DNA of 64,000 bases. It comes from Homalodisca vitripennis. Lineage: Eukaryota > Arthropoda > Insecta > Hemiptera > Cicadellidae. The stretch is taken from positions 114,220,501 through 114,284,500 of the forward strand of contig NC_060213.1 in the NCBI RefSeq assembly GCF_021130785.1, in the 5' to 3' direction. Positions 12,291 through 25,939 of this stretch are shown piece by piece. How positions within the stretch are numbered: position 1 is the stretch's first letter; the number at the start of each line of letters is the position of its first letter. Below the pieces are notes generated by a model, which had not been told where the DNA came from, searched no databases, and saw only the letters and a list, made by a program, of their open reading frames with translations. The translations under genes were made by a program, and so were the position numbers.

Positions 12291-13073
12291 CTTATCAAAG
12301 GCTATCGAGATATTCCATTCAAATACTTTATGAAATAGCATGTTTTCCAATTTAAAATGCATACCTCGGTGTACAACCGAGTATTCAACGCCAATCAATC
12401 TAAGCTTACAATCAATTTTGGAAGGTACCAATTTGTCTCAAATATAATACTGGTGCTAAACTCAACACTTGCATTCAGTAACGTGCACATAATATCTTCA
12501 CATTCAGTTATTTTTCTAGATTTGTACTTATAATTACAATTGTACTGTACTACAAAATTCAATCAGTCACCTACGACGAGACATTTTAACACGAAACTAT
12601 CTCAAAATCTTATATACCGTATACAAAACCTTACAGTCCGATTTTTATACTTCCGTCGTTGTGTTGCTGTGTCCGCAAAGCTTTTAAAGCGTGACACATA
12701 ACCTACTTTTCATATTTTTGTAAAAATTAAATTATGAGCCAAAAATATTTCTCTTTATATTAAAAATTCAAGTCACGTTTCCAATCCAGTAGATAGAAGT
12801 TACTCATTAACAAAAATGTTGAAAAAAATATATTTTTAACAATATTGCGTATTATTTATCAAAACTTCTAAGCCATCACTGTACTAAAACAGTTAGTAAA
12901 ATTTTACACTTTAGTAAATATTTTATATAATAAATATGATAACTTTTTACTTTACTGATTATTGGAAACAAAGGAATTGACTGAAAATCTACACTATCGT
13001 ATTTTTGTTTATTTTTTAATCATGCTGAGTTAATTTCATGCATTTTTATAATAAGTTTGGAAGACGAACTCAC
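12291..13073. other. AT-rich DNA; intron of the candidate minus-strand gene if that gene is real
   Basis: No exon was recognised on the minus strand downstream of the donor at 13073. 12640-12720 is slightly GC-richer without coding signs. Confidence 0.35.
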
Positions 13074-13124
13074 TTTTCCAGCTAGGATAATGACGGCCAG
13101 TGCTACTGGTAGGAGGGGAAGCAT
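13074..13124 (-). CDS. Candidate first coding exon: signal peptide of a secreted or membrane protein
   Basis: On the minus strand an ATG at 13124-13122 (A at -3) opens MLPLLPVALAVIILAGK. This is a textbook hydrophobic signal-peptide core. Directly after codon 17 comes a strong splice donor, AAAAGTGAGT (exon ends 13074, phase 0). The Inr/DPE pair places the transcript start at about 13182, giving a 5' leader of about 58 nt. That leader holds an upstream ATG (13153-13151) whose 16-codon frame overlaps the main start out of frame, which would damp translation. Alternatively, GGCG/GTAAGA near 13158 could be a donor for a longer upstream exon. Later exons should lie at lower coordinates on this strand, but I found none in the window. 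The mature protein is therefore unknown. Confidence 0.42.
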
Positions 13125-13150
13125 ACTATCACTATATCCCGGCGAACGCT

Positions 13151-13184
13151 CATCTTACCGCCACAACAGCTCGCACTCGACTGA
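13151..13184 (-). promoter_or_regulatory. Inr + DPE core promoter (TATA-less), minus strand
   Basis: Minus strand: TCAGTC (13184-13179) fits the arthropod initiator, with A+1 at 13182. Exactly 28 bases downstream AGATG (13155-13151) fits the DPE consensus RGWYV at +28 to +32. The surrounding 200 bp are much more GC-rich than the neighbourhood. Other initiator-like CAGT words occur upstream (around 13205-13225 and 13310), so the start may be dispersed. This is inferred from motif spacing only. Confidence 0.45.
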
Positions 13185-13786
13185 AGCTGCGGTGCGGTCC
13201 TCAGCTGACTGACTGGGTTCTACACTGCCGCCAACTGCTAGCGTGGCAGACAATAATATCCCTGCAGAAACTGGCTGACAGGGATTTCTTCCAACCATCG
13301 ATATGAAGCAACTGATGGATTCTAACTCCAAGCAAACCGATTGTTTTTGTCTGTTTCTTTCCAGTATATTGCTGGTCCGAAAGTGACCAATTTGATTAAT
13401 GCAAGTCGAGTTTCAGGAGTTCATATAAAAATAGTATTTTAATCCCGAATTTGTCATGTAGCCTAACTCTCCACCGAAGGCAAATAATAGCGCTTATTAT
13501 TGATTATTCCGATCATCTTGTATGATGTTGGTTCGAGCAAGTATATTGTTTTGCGTATATTTACGCCATCATAACAATTATTCATTATTATTCAGAATAT
13601 TCTAAGTATCTTCGACAATGCAACAGTATATGCATTACTGAGTCCGCACTGTTACCAACCATCGTTGATGCTGATTAAAATATCCCTACTTATTAAAAAA
13701 AAGATTTTTCTGTTTAATTAATCGTTAGGAAAGCTTATTACTAAAGAGGCTGGAAAAATGTCATTTCTGTAAGTCTGTAAGTCTAT
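13185..13786. other. Upstream region of the candidate minus-strand promoter
   Basis: 13185-13320 stays GC-rich and unique, then returns to AT-rich DNA. A TATA-like word lies near 13425 on the minus strand, too far from the initiator to be its partner. The plus-strand frame 13100-13306 is the antisense shadow of the first exon and leader. Confidence 0.35.
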
Positions 13787-13922
13787 ACGCGCGATATCTA
13801 GAAAATGAACTGACCTCTGAACTTTGCATGAAGCTTTATTCTTATATGAACAACACGAGTTCAAAGATGGTGCATATCACTCCACTAAGCGTTAGGGAAT
13901 ATTTTTTACATTCGTCTTATCG
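13787..13922 (+). repeat. Dispersed repeat family A, copy 1
   Basis: Shares with copies at 14218-14360 and 16218-16411 the succession: 'gaactgacc', 'tttgcatgaagcttta', a short TA-rich link, 'gttcaaagatggtgca' and 'ctaagcgttagggaa' (with mismatches). It is non-coding, probably an old transposon fragment. Confidence 0.65.
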
Positions 13923-14217
13923 GTATCGGTATCATGGCAGCAATAAGAAAATAGCAAGATAGATAAATTTATAAACACAGAGTACAATATATGAGATTTC
14001 AACTTGATATTTTATTAATGAATAAACATACAAAAAAAATAGAGTGGAAAGTCAGTGTTATGAATTGTTGAATTTCATGAAATGTTAAAAATGTTATTTA
14101 TTTCAGCGCACGTTAGTGTTTATTTTACGAGTAATACCCTCTCTATCACTACAACATTTTTATTGTTTGAACACAGCTATTAATAAAACCTAGATTAACG
14201 AACAAAAATGCGAATGA

Positions 14218-14360
14218 ATCGTGTAGCAAAGTCTGGAAAAATATTTCATCTTTAACTTTTAATTTCGTATGAAACTTTATTTCTACATAGACAACAGTAA
14301 GTTCTATGATGGTGCAGGATATCCACAAAATTTGGCTGAGCGTTATTGAAGCCCATCACT
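14218..14360 (+). repeat. Dispersed repeat family A, copy 2
   Basis: A diverged copy with 'cgtatgaaactttatttctacatagacaac', 'gttctatgatggtgca' and 'ggctgagcgttattg' blocks in the same order as the other two copies. Confidence 0.55.
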
Positions 14361-16217
14361 AGGAAGTCGACAGAATTGGTCTCTTGTCTGCCGGAGGGAT
14401 GTTCAAATTTCATTTCTGTGTGATCGTATGTATTTGTAATTGTTTTTCTAGCAACCTCAATTTTGCAAGAAGCCTGTTACGCAAAACGCACCTAACTTGT
14501 ATTATGGTAAACGATAGTATATCCACAGTTACTTGATACGAACTAGTTCCAACTATAACTACCTTCCATCGTCAATACCAAGCTTTAAACAAATAAGAGT
14601 AAAGTAAGATTGTTAGTATTATGCTAAATGCTTAAAGTGAATTATTTAAGATACGTATGTTCCTTTTCCAGTCCCAATTTCAAAAATATTTAATCGACTC
14701 ACTGACAATGTTTCGAATTGTTTGTATTTTTGTAGTGAAATATCCGTACTGTGACCCGCCGGCCACCACAACCATTGACCCCTAACTTGTCATGACATTT
14801 ACGATGGCTATGTCATTCTTGTAAGGTTCGGGTTAGCTGACGTTATCGATATTTACTTATAGTTCGCAGACGATGCATACCCATACATCTGATAATGGAG
14901 GGTGGTGGGGGAAGGAAGGGGAGGGTATATTTATGAGGAACAGTCATGCCATCTACAGGTCCTACCAACAATACATGCCGTGATTTACTCATGTTTTCAT
15001 GACAGTATAGTAAGCAGTCTTTAGCCAAATAGGACGTACTATGAATAAATTAGGTTCAAATCAATACCAACATATTTCTGAAGTAGTGGTCAAAAAAGTA
15101 ATAGTATCAGAATGGACACTAGGTAAACTCGAATGTTTGATAACGGTTAAATAGAGTGAAACATTTCATAAATCACCAGGTTTAATGAAACGTCCACTAT
15201 TCTATATCCTGTTCGTCCCCTACTGGGCAATATCATTCGAAGAATAAAGAGTTCGAAACAATGCTGCTGTATTCTCCAGAGATGACAAAGATCAGTCTGT
15301 TTTGGTAATAGACCAACCTGATTTATTATCTCTAAAGGACCACCAACACCTAGATAGGGTGTATCTATGATGGACGTAATAAATAACTCTCCACTGGATT
15401 AAGATATAAACCAACTAATCCAAACACTTCACCACAAAACATTGATCCTCTCAATCAAAATGATAAACACGTGGTTCTGATTGTTTTACCTACATTAGAA
15501 GATTATTCTCTTTCATGGAGGGGTGAATTTGATGCATCATTAATATTAACTTTTGTATATTATATAATATATCCATACTATATGAAATGATTAGTTATAA
15601 TGAAAATTAACCCGGTTAGGAATGGTAAACAGAAAAAATGGTTCAATCATCTCAAAACAAGGCATACAAGTAAGCAAAATTAAATGCAGAGTATAAATAA
15701 AATAGGTTTAACAGTAAAAACAATATTTATATATAATGTAACATATGGCGGTTTATATTAATTACTCACCACACAGCCCAGATACCTAAGCATGCAGCAT
15801 TTGAGGAAACGGTGGTCTTACTAAAACAAAAAGAGTTCTTTTTAGAGGTGTCACAATCACATTGAGATATCCTTTTACGCTCCGTAAGAGCTAGCAAAGT
15901 TACCTTGGAAAATGAAAGATTTTAGAGTGTTTGATTTGAGAATTATACGATTACATGCTCCAAAACCAGGACTAACAAAGAATGTTAAAAAATATATCAA
16001 TCCAACCCTCTCAAACAGCCCCTTAACTCCAAGTTTAAGAATATAAATTATTTGACGGTATTAAACAATAAATTTCAAGCTTATCCCTCATGCAATTTTA
16101 CATTTACTGGAGTGAGGAACACTAAGTGATAAATTACATATAACTGGCCGGGTATTAGCGAATTCGATCACTCTAGTGGCTGAGAAGATTTCATTTTTGT
16201 CCTATTTGACTATCTCC
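14361..16217. other. Intergenic; no gene supported
   Basis: Holds a G-rich low-complexity patch (14895-14925) and otherwise AT-rich sequence. The minus frame 14843-15028 is proline-rich only because of that patch. No terminus or RNA motif was recognised. Confidence 0.35.
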
Positions 16218-16271
16218 ACGCCATTTTGAGAACGAACTGACCAATTTACATTACATTTTTCATGATGCTTC

Positions 16272-16339
<68 letters not shown>

Positions 16340-16411
16340 GAGTTCGATGATGGTGCATGTCACTCCATAGTGTTTGGCTGAGTGTTCACGAATATTTTTA
16401 AATTAGTCGTA
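16218..16411 (+). repeat. Dispersed repeat family A, copy 3, with TA expansion
   Basis: The family order is kept: 'gaacgaactgacc', 'catgatgcttcgttta', then a TA run, then 'gagttcgatgatggtgcatg' and 'ttggctgagtgtt'. The run sits at the short TA-rich link of the other copies. Confidence 0.65.
16275..16332. repeat. (TA)n microsatellite
   Basis: A pure TA run of 58 bases inside dispersed repeat family A. Confidence 0.97.
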
Positions 16412-19379
16412 TGTGTAACCAATTTAGCAAACAAGAAAATCATAGAATTAACCAATTTTTGAACTGGCTGAACTCAATTATACAACATTTTACCACATGA
16501 GATAGTGTCATATATATCCTAATGAAATAAGCAATAGATTTAAAATTTTGCCTATAACTTCAGCTAAACGTTTTACGCAACGTATGGCTATACTTGTATA
16601 TCCTTGCATGTACGTCATTCACCCTATAAGTGCCCTGGGGATGGGCCTTTCCATGTTGCTGCTGCCGATGTACTATAGACTTCTCACGTCATTATCTGAT
16701 ACTCTGAAAAGTAATGTCTTCTGGACATAGAAATATAATTATACTTAACTTAATAAATATCAGTAGTTATAAAAGAACATATACTAATGTTTTATAACGA
16801 CTAGTTAAAAGCAAGAAAATTCTAATAACGACTAACAAGTTTGGCTCTAATGTTCTCATAGTTTGTGTATATGCTGGTTTGCGAGAATACTGTTTGTTTA
16901 CCTCAAATGTACACTGAACTTTAGTGGTAGGAGAGGGTTTGTGTGTATTACCTGATCGCGGCCATCACGAATTGGGCGTGGTGTAGGATGAAATCATTGG
17001 TTCGCAATTGATACGCATCTGCCATTGTTTTAAATATTTTTTATGAAATGTTTTATGAAAAGTTGCCATACAGGTCTTTTTTTAGTTCCTTTTTATTTTA
17101 TGTCTGCTTAATACGATGTTCCTTTGACATGTTTTACGTTTATTTCTCAAAAGACAAAACTGTTAAGAGAATTGGTAAAATGCGAAACTCTATTTATATA
17201 AAATTAAACGTATTTTCTTATCAACATGACATCATCCTGTGAGACTTTTATATGGGTATTTTCTTCTACGATTAATTTTCTTTCTCTTTCAGCAACCCTA
17301 ACAAGTGTTCCCAGGAGAATCCACGTATGGCTGGTGAAATCCTTTCACTAGAATCTATAATGCATACAGCAAAAACTGATGAACCACAATAGAGCAAACC
17401 AATGGATCTCCAGCTGCACTCTGCACTAACCACAAATGTCGAAAGTTTGGGGTAAAGAGGATGATCAATAGGTAAATGTACTCTGGACGATGAATTTTGG
17501 TGTGGCTGGAACTCCCTTGTTGTTGAAGATTTTTGCAAATCTAAACAAGGGAGCAGCACCCTCTGGTCTCTTTCGAAATCTAGGTTTGGGTGAAGCACAT
17601 GGGAGATATCTCAGGACCACACCCAGAAATATAATGATGCCATTTGGCCATGATGATGTATTTACCTTATTTTAGCCACGTATTCAGTGATAACTAGCTA
17701 ATTTTTGTTAATAGCTTGAGTAAAATTGACTAGTGGAACACTAATTAGGTGTTGTATAATGCTAGATATCCCAATTTTTGCTGCAAATTAATTGAACATA
17801 TGAAAGTATTAGACTTTGTAGCCCCAGATATATACGTATAGTGAAACTTGTCACTGTATTGAATCTGGACATATCATATCTAATAAAAATGTACTATTGT
17901 TGAAAGAAAGTTACCAGCACAATACGCTTAAATGCTTAAGAAACACTTTACATTAACACAAATAAAGTAAAACTTATTAATAATGAAGACAGGCCTATTC
18001 AAAATCCAATTCTATTCTCATCTCAATTTTAAAGAAAAATAAAATATAATTATGTTTAAATATTTTATACTGGCTAATCATATTTCCAAATCCTTTACAA
18101 TACCTACGTTATTTTAATATGTATTATTTAGAATAATTTAAATATTTATTCATTTGTTAAATTTCAGGATGATGGAATCATTAATTCCGAAAGGCCTTGC
18201 AATGATAAAATTATTATTGGAAAATTTGTATTAATTTACCAGTGCTTCATTTAAACTTTTTCCAATTCTACAAGATTCTTTATATCTCTATATAATCATT
18301 GATTTCTCTAAATCACCTTTCTAAATGTACACTTATTTATCGTTTGAGATTATGTTCAGACGTAAGGGTAACTCAATTTGTTTTGAAGGAGCAGTATAAA
18401 ATCAAATAACTCCGATGAATCAAACTTTGTCAGACAGAGTGTCAGTTACAAATCAAAAAAGAGATCTCCAATGAGATTAAAACTCCCTCTGAGGACGACT
18501 CTATTGCGATGTAAAGTTCTAACACAGCAGCGAGATCGACTCTTTATGTTATTAGCTAAACAAGTTTATTGAGTCTTTGCGCGCGTTATTAATACGTATT
18601 AATTTGAAAATATGACAATTTAAGTTTTAATAAGCGATACTTATAATTATACCTGTCCTGTTTGTACGCCTTTGTTATTTTCCATAATACTCCCTTTTAG
18701 TAGTAGACTATTCCGCAACTGGTGTTTGTATAAACTTTTGAGAAGCATTTTAACATTTATCGAGCCTATGTTATACTAAACATTATAATATACACCTATA
18801 TTTGAAATGTTTAAAGATGGTACGTTGATATATATATTTATACATTTACATGGGATGTCCACTTGATTTTCTGCAAAACTATGTAAATGATTGTTTGTAT
18901 AAAATTTTAACTAAACCAATCAGCTTGAATTTAATTTACAAATTACTTATGATAGTACTTGCTAAAATTATAATTCATGAACCTCTTCAATAATAATGTG
19001 CACTATAAAGGCAATTATATATATAATAAGCTTTTATATATATATATATCTTCAATAAGAATAGAAAAGAATAGAAGAAAAGAACATAAAAATTCTCTAT
19101 ATTTCGTATTAAGACATTTTCAAGAGATATACAGTAAGGTAAATAAGCAAATATATCAACAAAAAACAATAAACAAAAGAAACATCATATGTTAATAAAA
19201 CTAATTTTGAATTACGTACAAAGAGTAAATAATTTTGCTTATTACAAGGAATATAAAGTTATAAATTAAAATTGTAGTTAAATGTGTAATGTTATAAATT
19301 AAAATTGTAACTTGCAATTTATACATACTGCTATCCGTATCTCAAATTTAGACCATCCGGATGTTTAGTTTGTAGCACC
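16412..19379. other. Intergenic; one coding-like patch at 17270-17680
   Basis: 17270-17680 is GC-richer than its surroundings and open on both strands (minus 17272-17598, 108 codons; plus 17490-17675, 61 codons), with a 'tttctttctctttcag' acceptor-like tract at its left edge. No motif or family is recognisable, and neither frame has a convincing start or donor. The rest is AT-rich. Confidence 0.3.
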
Positions 19380-19545
19380 CTTATATATATAAGGAGAGAT
19401 CCTAACTGACTGACTTGATTCATCAACGCCTAGCAAGAACCGTGAAAGATAGACATATGAAATTTGGCACATAGGTTTATCTCGTACCCTAGAGGCGCAC
19501 TAAGGAATTTTTTCTTCGACCTAAGGGCCCGCCCTACTGGCATTT
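19380..19545 (+). repeat. Dispersed repeat family B, copy 1
   Basis: Contains 'ctgactgacttgattcatc', 'gaaatttggcacataggttt' and 'ctagaggcgcactaaggaa', shared in order with 21407-21535. It is bounded on the left by a short TA run. Such blocks are common in arthropod genomes as transposon fragments. Confidence 0.7.
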
Positions 19546-19745
19546 TAGAATAAGAAATGCATTGCATCAAACACATGTTATTAATAATTGAAAGAATCTG
19601 TTATACGTACCTAATCAGCTGTTCTGTGTAGACGTTGCGTTGTGACAGTACAAGATATGTTAGAATTAACCTCTACTTTTAAATTAACTTAACTATAATT
19701 TTAAATCTGTTTACATTTATAGTCTTGAAAGCATAGAGTTACCTT

Positions 19746-20208
19746 CAGAGGTGGATTTGAAGATTTTCCGCCCCTGGGCTATCCACAATTTGCCACCTCC
19801 CCCCCCCCAACCATGTAGGCTTACCTTGGTACCGCGGTGGGTCGACGCGACGTCGGCGGTAGGGAGGCGGCCACGCTAAGCTTGTAATACATCTCAAATA
19901 AAGTAGGTTGAAATGTCAACATTGAATTTACGCTTCTTATAGATGCAGTTATTGTTTTTACAATAAAATATGGGATGTCACAACATTTATCAACTGGCAA
20001 ATTACTAAAAAAATAATAAAATACGAAATAAATTTAATATATTAAGCGAATGATTGTGTAAACAATTCCAAATTCCAAATGTTTTAAAGTAATTTTTTAA
20101 CATATTTTTAACTTTTGGAATAATTTATTTTTTACCAAAATTTGCCGCCCCCTGAATTCTGCCGACCTGGGCTATAGCCCATTCAGCCCGTATGTAATTC
20201 CAGCCCTG
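19746..20208. mobile_element. hAT-type MITE, 463 bp
   Basis: Termini CAGAGGTGG and CCAGCCCTG (inverted, 7 of 9 match) are flanked by 8-bp direct repeats GTTACCTT (19738-19745) and GTTAACTT (20209-20216) with one mismatch. The 8-bp duplication and CAG...CTG ends are typical of hAT elements. Subterminal 'ctgggctat' blocks are also inverted. There is a GC-rich inner patch (19820-19880) and no coding capacity. Confidence 0.85.
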
Positions 20209-20445
20209 GTTAACTTGATAGTAGCAAAACTTTTTATTTCAACCTTTTCTGCAACCCTGTTGAGTACAGAGTAAGAAAATGTCCAGGTAATAAAACTTAG
20301 TAAAAATTATATTTTAACCATACCTTTTTTAGCAAATAGTATGCAGTACTGCTCAATACCGTAATGCAGATATAAAATACAAGGTTACTATCTAAGTTTT
20401 ACTATAAATTTATAGACTGTCATACAACCACATTAGCTGTCTTGA

Positions 20446-20690
20446 CAGAAGTAGGCTTCTCAGACCTGATTATATGTATAGATCTTCTTGGTCAGGACAA
20501 CAAAGCAAACTCGACTGTGGAACCAGAAATATCGTAAACCGGAAGTAAATTGAAATGGCCGAAATATACCGAAGAAGTAGGCTTCTCAGACCTTTGTATG
20601 TATTTTCTTGATCGGGTAAACAATGAAAACTCAACTATGACATCAAACACTATAATACTGGAAGAAATTACAATGGCCATAAATATATAA
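20446..20690 (+). repeat. Tandem duplication, two copies of about 122 bp
   Basis: Both copies (20446-20571 and 20572-20690) begin with AGAAGTAGGCTTCTCAGACC. They share 'tcttgrtc', 'aaactcractrtg' and a closing 'aaattrmaatggccrwaatata' block. Confidence 0.75.
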
Positions 20691-21535
<845 letters not shown>

Positions 21536-21654
21536 CTAGAGACCTCCTAACTGTGGCAAATGTCCACAAAAATGCTTTGCAGTAAACATAGTAAAAGATA
21601 CTGTTAAATATGATCAGCTGTTCGATGTATGTATTCTAATACTCAATAATATGC

Positions 21655-21730
21655 CCTCCTCCGTAGACTAGTGGATACAGTCACGGCTCCCTAACTGACA
21701 GGTCACGGGTTCAAATCCCGGGGAGGTCCT
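21655..21730 (+). repeat. tRNA-like SINE head or tRNA pseudogene
   Basis: The A-box-like TAGACTAGTGGATA (about 21664-21677) and B-box GGGTTCAAATCCC (21707-21719) are spaced as in a tRNA-type RNA polymerase III promoter. The D stem (GACT/AGTC) and most of the T stem can pair. The acceptor stem does not pair in register, so a SINE head or pseudogene is more likely than a working tRNA. A 60-bp A-rich tail region follows. Confidence 0.6.
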
Positions 21731-24700
21731 ATCATGAGAGGAATAATAGCCATAGTGACCCAAAAAAAGCCAGCATAGCCAAGAGCTGAGGTTTAAAAGA
21801 TAATTTAAAAAAATACTCAATCTATAAACTAGCGATATCGAGTTATCGATGATTCTCGATACAGCCGCTTATTGCACTCGATTTCTACACCAGTATTTCC
21901 AAAATATTGAATAAAATACAAATAAATTCTTAAAATTCGTTTTTAAAGCGACAATATTTTATTTATAAGCTTCCATCTAAAGAAATATAAATTAAATGCT
22001 GTTCGTTGGTAAGCACATCGCTTGAAAATGACTGGACCGATTTACTATCTTTGATTATAATGTTCGTAATTATACAACTTATTTTTTATTAATCGAAAAT
22101 CAGAAAAGTTGGAGATATATATATCATATTGGAACAAGCAATATCTAGCGTTTTGGGAATAATAGTTTACTTCAACCACAAATGAAAATAATATGATTTG
22201 TTTACTTAATTGAATGTTTACAGTGGTTGAAGGAGAAACAGAGGGACACCCAATAATATAACTCAATGAGCCATTTCTTCCATTATTGTCATTTGAGAAA
22301 CGCAGCGAATCAGTGATAACTGCACATGGAGTCAATCCTAAACCAATACAACGCATACAACGTGCAATGTTTTCTGGATAAAAAAATCGTCGAGTAAAAA
22401 GAGACTGTATTTAGCACTGATAAGGAATACAACACTTATTAGGCTCGTAAAAGTTGGCTTATTATTCCTAGACTTAATCAAGGAAAGAAGATAATATATC
22501 GAACAGAGATCAGAAAGCAGGACTTGCACAGTACTATTACAGGTTGCAGATAATTATACTTTCCAAGAACTAAGGATACAAACTAATACAGTGAGATGGT
22601 CCACAAAATAGTTAGATGATTATTTTAGGGATTTAACCTAATCATAAATATTGTGTTATTGTTTATATATACGTGCTCATGTAATGTAAAAGCTACTATT
22701 TACTATTGTGTTGAAAGCTTGCATAAACCCTAAAATAATTTTTTCCTAAAATATGCCTGGTTCTGTTTGAAATTATCATAGGCCTCCTTCATATTACATC
22801 ATAAGTACTCATACTAAGGAATATAAAAAAAACTCCGACTTTGGGATTGCTCTCCTTGGCATAAAATAGTTCAAGTACTACTGAAATCTTTTGAGCTGTT
22901 CAATCAATTCATCATTCATTCAATCATCATTGAATGTGTTGCTCGGAAATTCGAATGGGAATATCTCCCAATTTCGATCATAAGTGCCATTCCTCAAGAG
23001 CACAGTACCATTTTTTTAAATCTATTTCTATGAAGTCCCTGTTATTCACCAAGAACTTGCGAACATACCCGTGGATAACTGCTGGTAGCAGGCAATAACC
23101 ATATGATAACAAATGTTTACTTAGAAAGTCCAACTTTTACTTGACTCTTAAAATTGTCATCAATATGGTACCAATTTGGAAAATTCAAAAAAATTAAAAT
23201 ACGGAATGACTACTGCATAAGGTACGACGTGGAAATACACTTGTCTTTTACTTCCTCTCAGTTTGGTCTGATAGCACCAACTGTCGCAGAAAACTTATTA
23301 ACCAATCGTTGACTTGTTCTTATACAAATAAATCTATTTGCCATTAAATTGTATTCCATAAAGTTATTTGTGATCTGAAATATCAGCAGGAACCATTCAC
23401 CATAAGACCTCGTATTAGATTATTAGCATCTAAAACACCATATTATGTAACCTTTGTGTTGCTAGGGACAAATCTACGTATTCGCTTCCTGACTGACTGA
23501 AGTGGCATGTCAAGATAGCATATCTCGCATGTGACCTTATGGCCTTTGTGACCAGTGTCACAAAACACGCGCGCTAAAATGTGCCGGAAATTTAAGCTTT
23601 GTCTACATGTTATTTCTCGATGTACATGGGTTGTTTCGTATTTGGTATTTTATTGATGTGTGTTTATCTACCACTAAACAATGCTTTACATAAACACTCT
23701 ACATTAACATTTTCGTAGATCAATGCTCTGTTAACATGAAATGATTCATTCCTGTACACTGCAATATGACGTCAATACATTGGCAGGTGTACTTTTATTG
23801 GCGTTACATTGCGAAATAATTAGACAACTGTGAACTTTACGAAACCCCACGTTTGTTACGCTAATGAATTGCACTACTATGTGGTATTTGAAAACAGGAT
23901 TGTTAACTTAAAATTATATTTTACACTAAATACTGTTAAATTTTTAAAACACTGAGTGAAAAATGTTATATTGTATCGTTTGATCTGCATATGCGTTTGA
24001 AAAGGAATTTCCAACCCACTTTTAAAATTTCCACTAAAAAGCAAAACATTTTACAAGTTTTCTTTATACAAAAATAAAATGATTAGGGCATAATTAAACC
24101 TTTAAATTTATGATTTACATATAAAACAAACATTATTAAACATTGTTATAGTAAATTAAAACCGTCTTTTCGTATTACCAACTAGTGCAAAGAAGACTAC
24201 ATTCATAATTAATAGTACTTCGCCTCATAGCTTAGTAAAGCTATCCAGACATTATTTCGATGATAGTAGAATTTAATCGATTGCACTAACCGTTCTTAAG
24301 AGTCAGCTGTACTGGAAGCCATCTTGATTATAGCCTCATAAGCACCGTATTAAACCTCATGGACTTTTACGACCTTACTGTCGTTGAATTATGAGGATGC
24401 CGCACTTCAAACCTGTAATTAATTTGCATTCAAATACCTTTGTACTTTTTTCGATATTTTACAGCTTAGTACTCTCAATCTTTTTTGTACTTCATCGTTT
24501 AAATATCAAAAATATACACTTTACAAAAAATTAAAGTTTAGTTGAGGTCACACTTTGGTGGTTTTGCATCTGGAAACATTTCTATTACATATAAGTACTG
24601 GGTTTAGATAGGAAGGTCCAATTATATCAATATATTGAATATGTACTTCTATTCCCCGGGGAAAGCTAAGCACGTTTGGATTAAACTTGACAACTGACAC

Positions 24701-25939
24701 ATACCTGACTGCCACGTAAAACTTACAAGGGACAGACCTGTAATTAATATTTCATCCTATGTTACTGCGTTGTTATAACATTGTGAGTATTACAGAAAAA
24801 TACATTTTTATGAATTCAAATAAGATTTTTAAATTGATTGTTCTAGTAGCTCTGCAACTGAGAAATTTTACAAAGAATATACTTTTCAGTGAACAATTCT
24901 TTGGCAAAGTTAAAATTCCGGTGGTAATATTACGATTGATTTAACGAATTTTCATTGTAGCATTTGAGGTTATATTACAATTACGTATAAAAAGGCTGAA
25001 TTAAGATACAAAATTTGTACTTTTAATTAAAAAATGTCATTTCTTTAACTCAATTAAAGTAATTTTATAGTCAAACCCCATGTAAATACTGTAAAACACA
25101 TTCTAATCTTCAGCCATTTTCCTTGGGCTTGATTGAAGTAATTTTTTTATGTCTTGATGGAAATAATTATAAACTGAAATGGATCTGAAGCTAAAGAAAT
25201 ATTTCACCATCTTCATAGACAAGGCAAGTTTTAGTTACTAAATAACACTGATATGCAATAAAACATGTGCAAACTCTAAAACTGTTAGATTCATTTGCTA
25301 ATCGTACAGCCTCATGTACTCAGGTGTGGTTGAATTTAGTCAACAACTTCTTTTTCTTTAGCGTTATATTTTTGAGAACCTCACCTTTTCATAGATGTAC
25401 TTATTTTCTTTCTATTTTTATTAGAAAATATTGATAACGTTTCCCGAAAGTATTACATTCCCATACATACTACTATTCTTGGTTTCTTATTACATATGTT
25501 ATGTTATGTTGGCTAACCTGCTTTTCCTGTATTTTTTTGTCCCTGCCAGGCGTATCATTTGTAATCTGATGTTTGTTTATATTAAAACAGTGATAATGTT
25601 TCACAATTTGTTAGCTCTAATCTGTTTCTCATCAATGATCTATTCAGTCAACCATCACTAACAAATTTTAAAGATCATTCAATTATTTTGAGTAATAAAA
25701 AATTAAATACCACTGCTGATAACGGAAATGTACGTCATTATTAACTAAACGAACAGATTAGTAAAAGTAGAAACTGGGAGTTTTTTCGATTTATCGCCAT
25801 TAAGGTTTCAAAGAAACCTATTAAAATTGCCTATAATTACATGGAAACTAAAATTATGGTTATATTGACAAATACTAACAGCTCCAAGTAATTAATTATC
25901 CAGGTCAGAGACAGGATTTAATCAACATTTTTCGAAGTG
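21731..25939. other. Long gene-free AT-rich stretch
   Basis: No domain-bearing frame was found. The minus frame 22045-22356 (103 codons, non-ATG context) has balanced composition for its first 70 residues but no recognisable family or splice sites. 23460-23590 is somewhat GC-richer. I cannot assign a function to anything here. Confidence 0.35.

Noticed and set aside
13100..13306. Plus-strand 68-codon frame in a GC-rich patch
   Set aside because: No ATG or domain; the minus strand of the same patch explains it better as promoter, leader and signal-peptide exon.
17272..17598. 108-codon minus-strand frame and overlapping plus-strand frame
   Set aside because: Looks old coding-like, but no motif, start context or splice donor supports either strand.
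21655..21730. Functional tRNA gene
   Set aside because: A and B boxes are present but the acceptor stem does not pair in register, so a SINE head or pseudogene is more likely.
22045..22356. 103-codon minus-strand frame of balanced composition
   Set aside because: No recognisable family and no splice signals at its borders.
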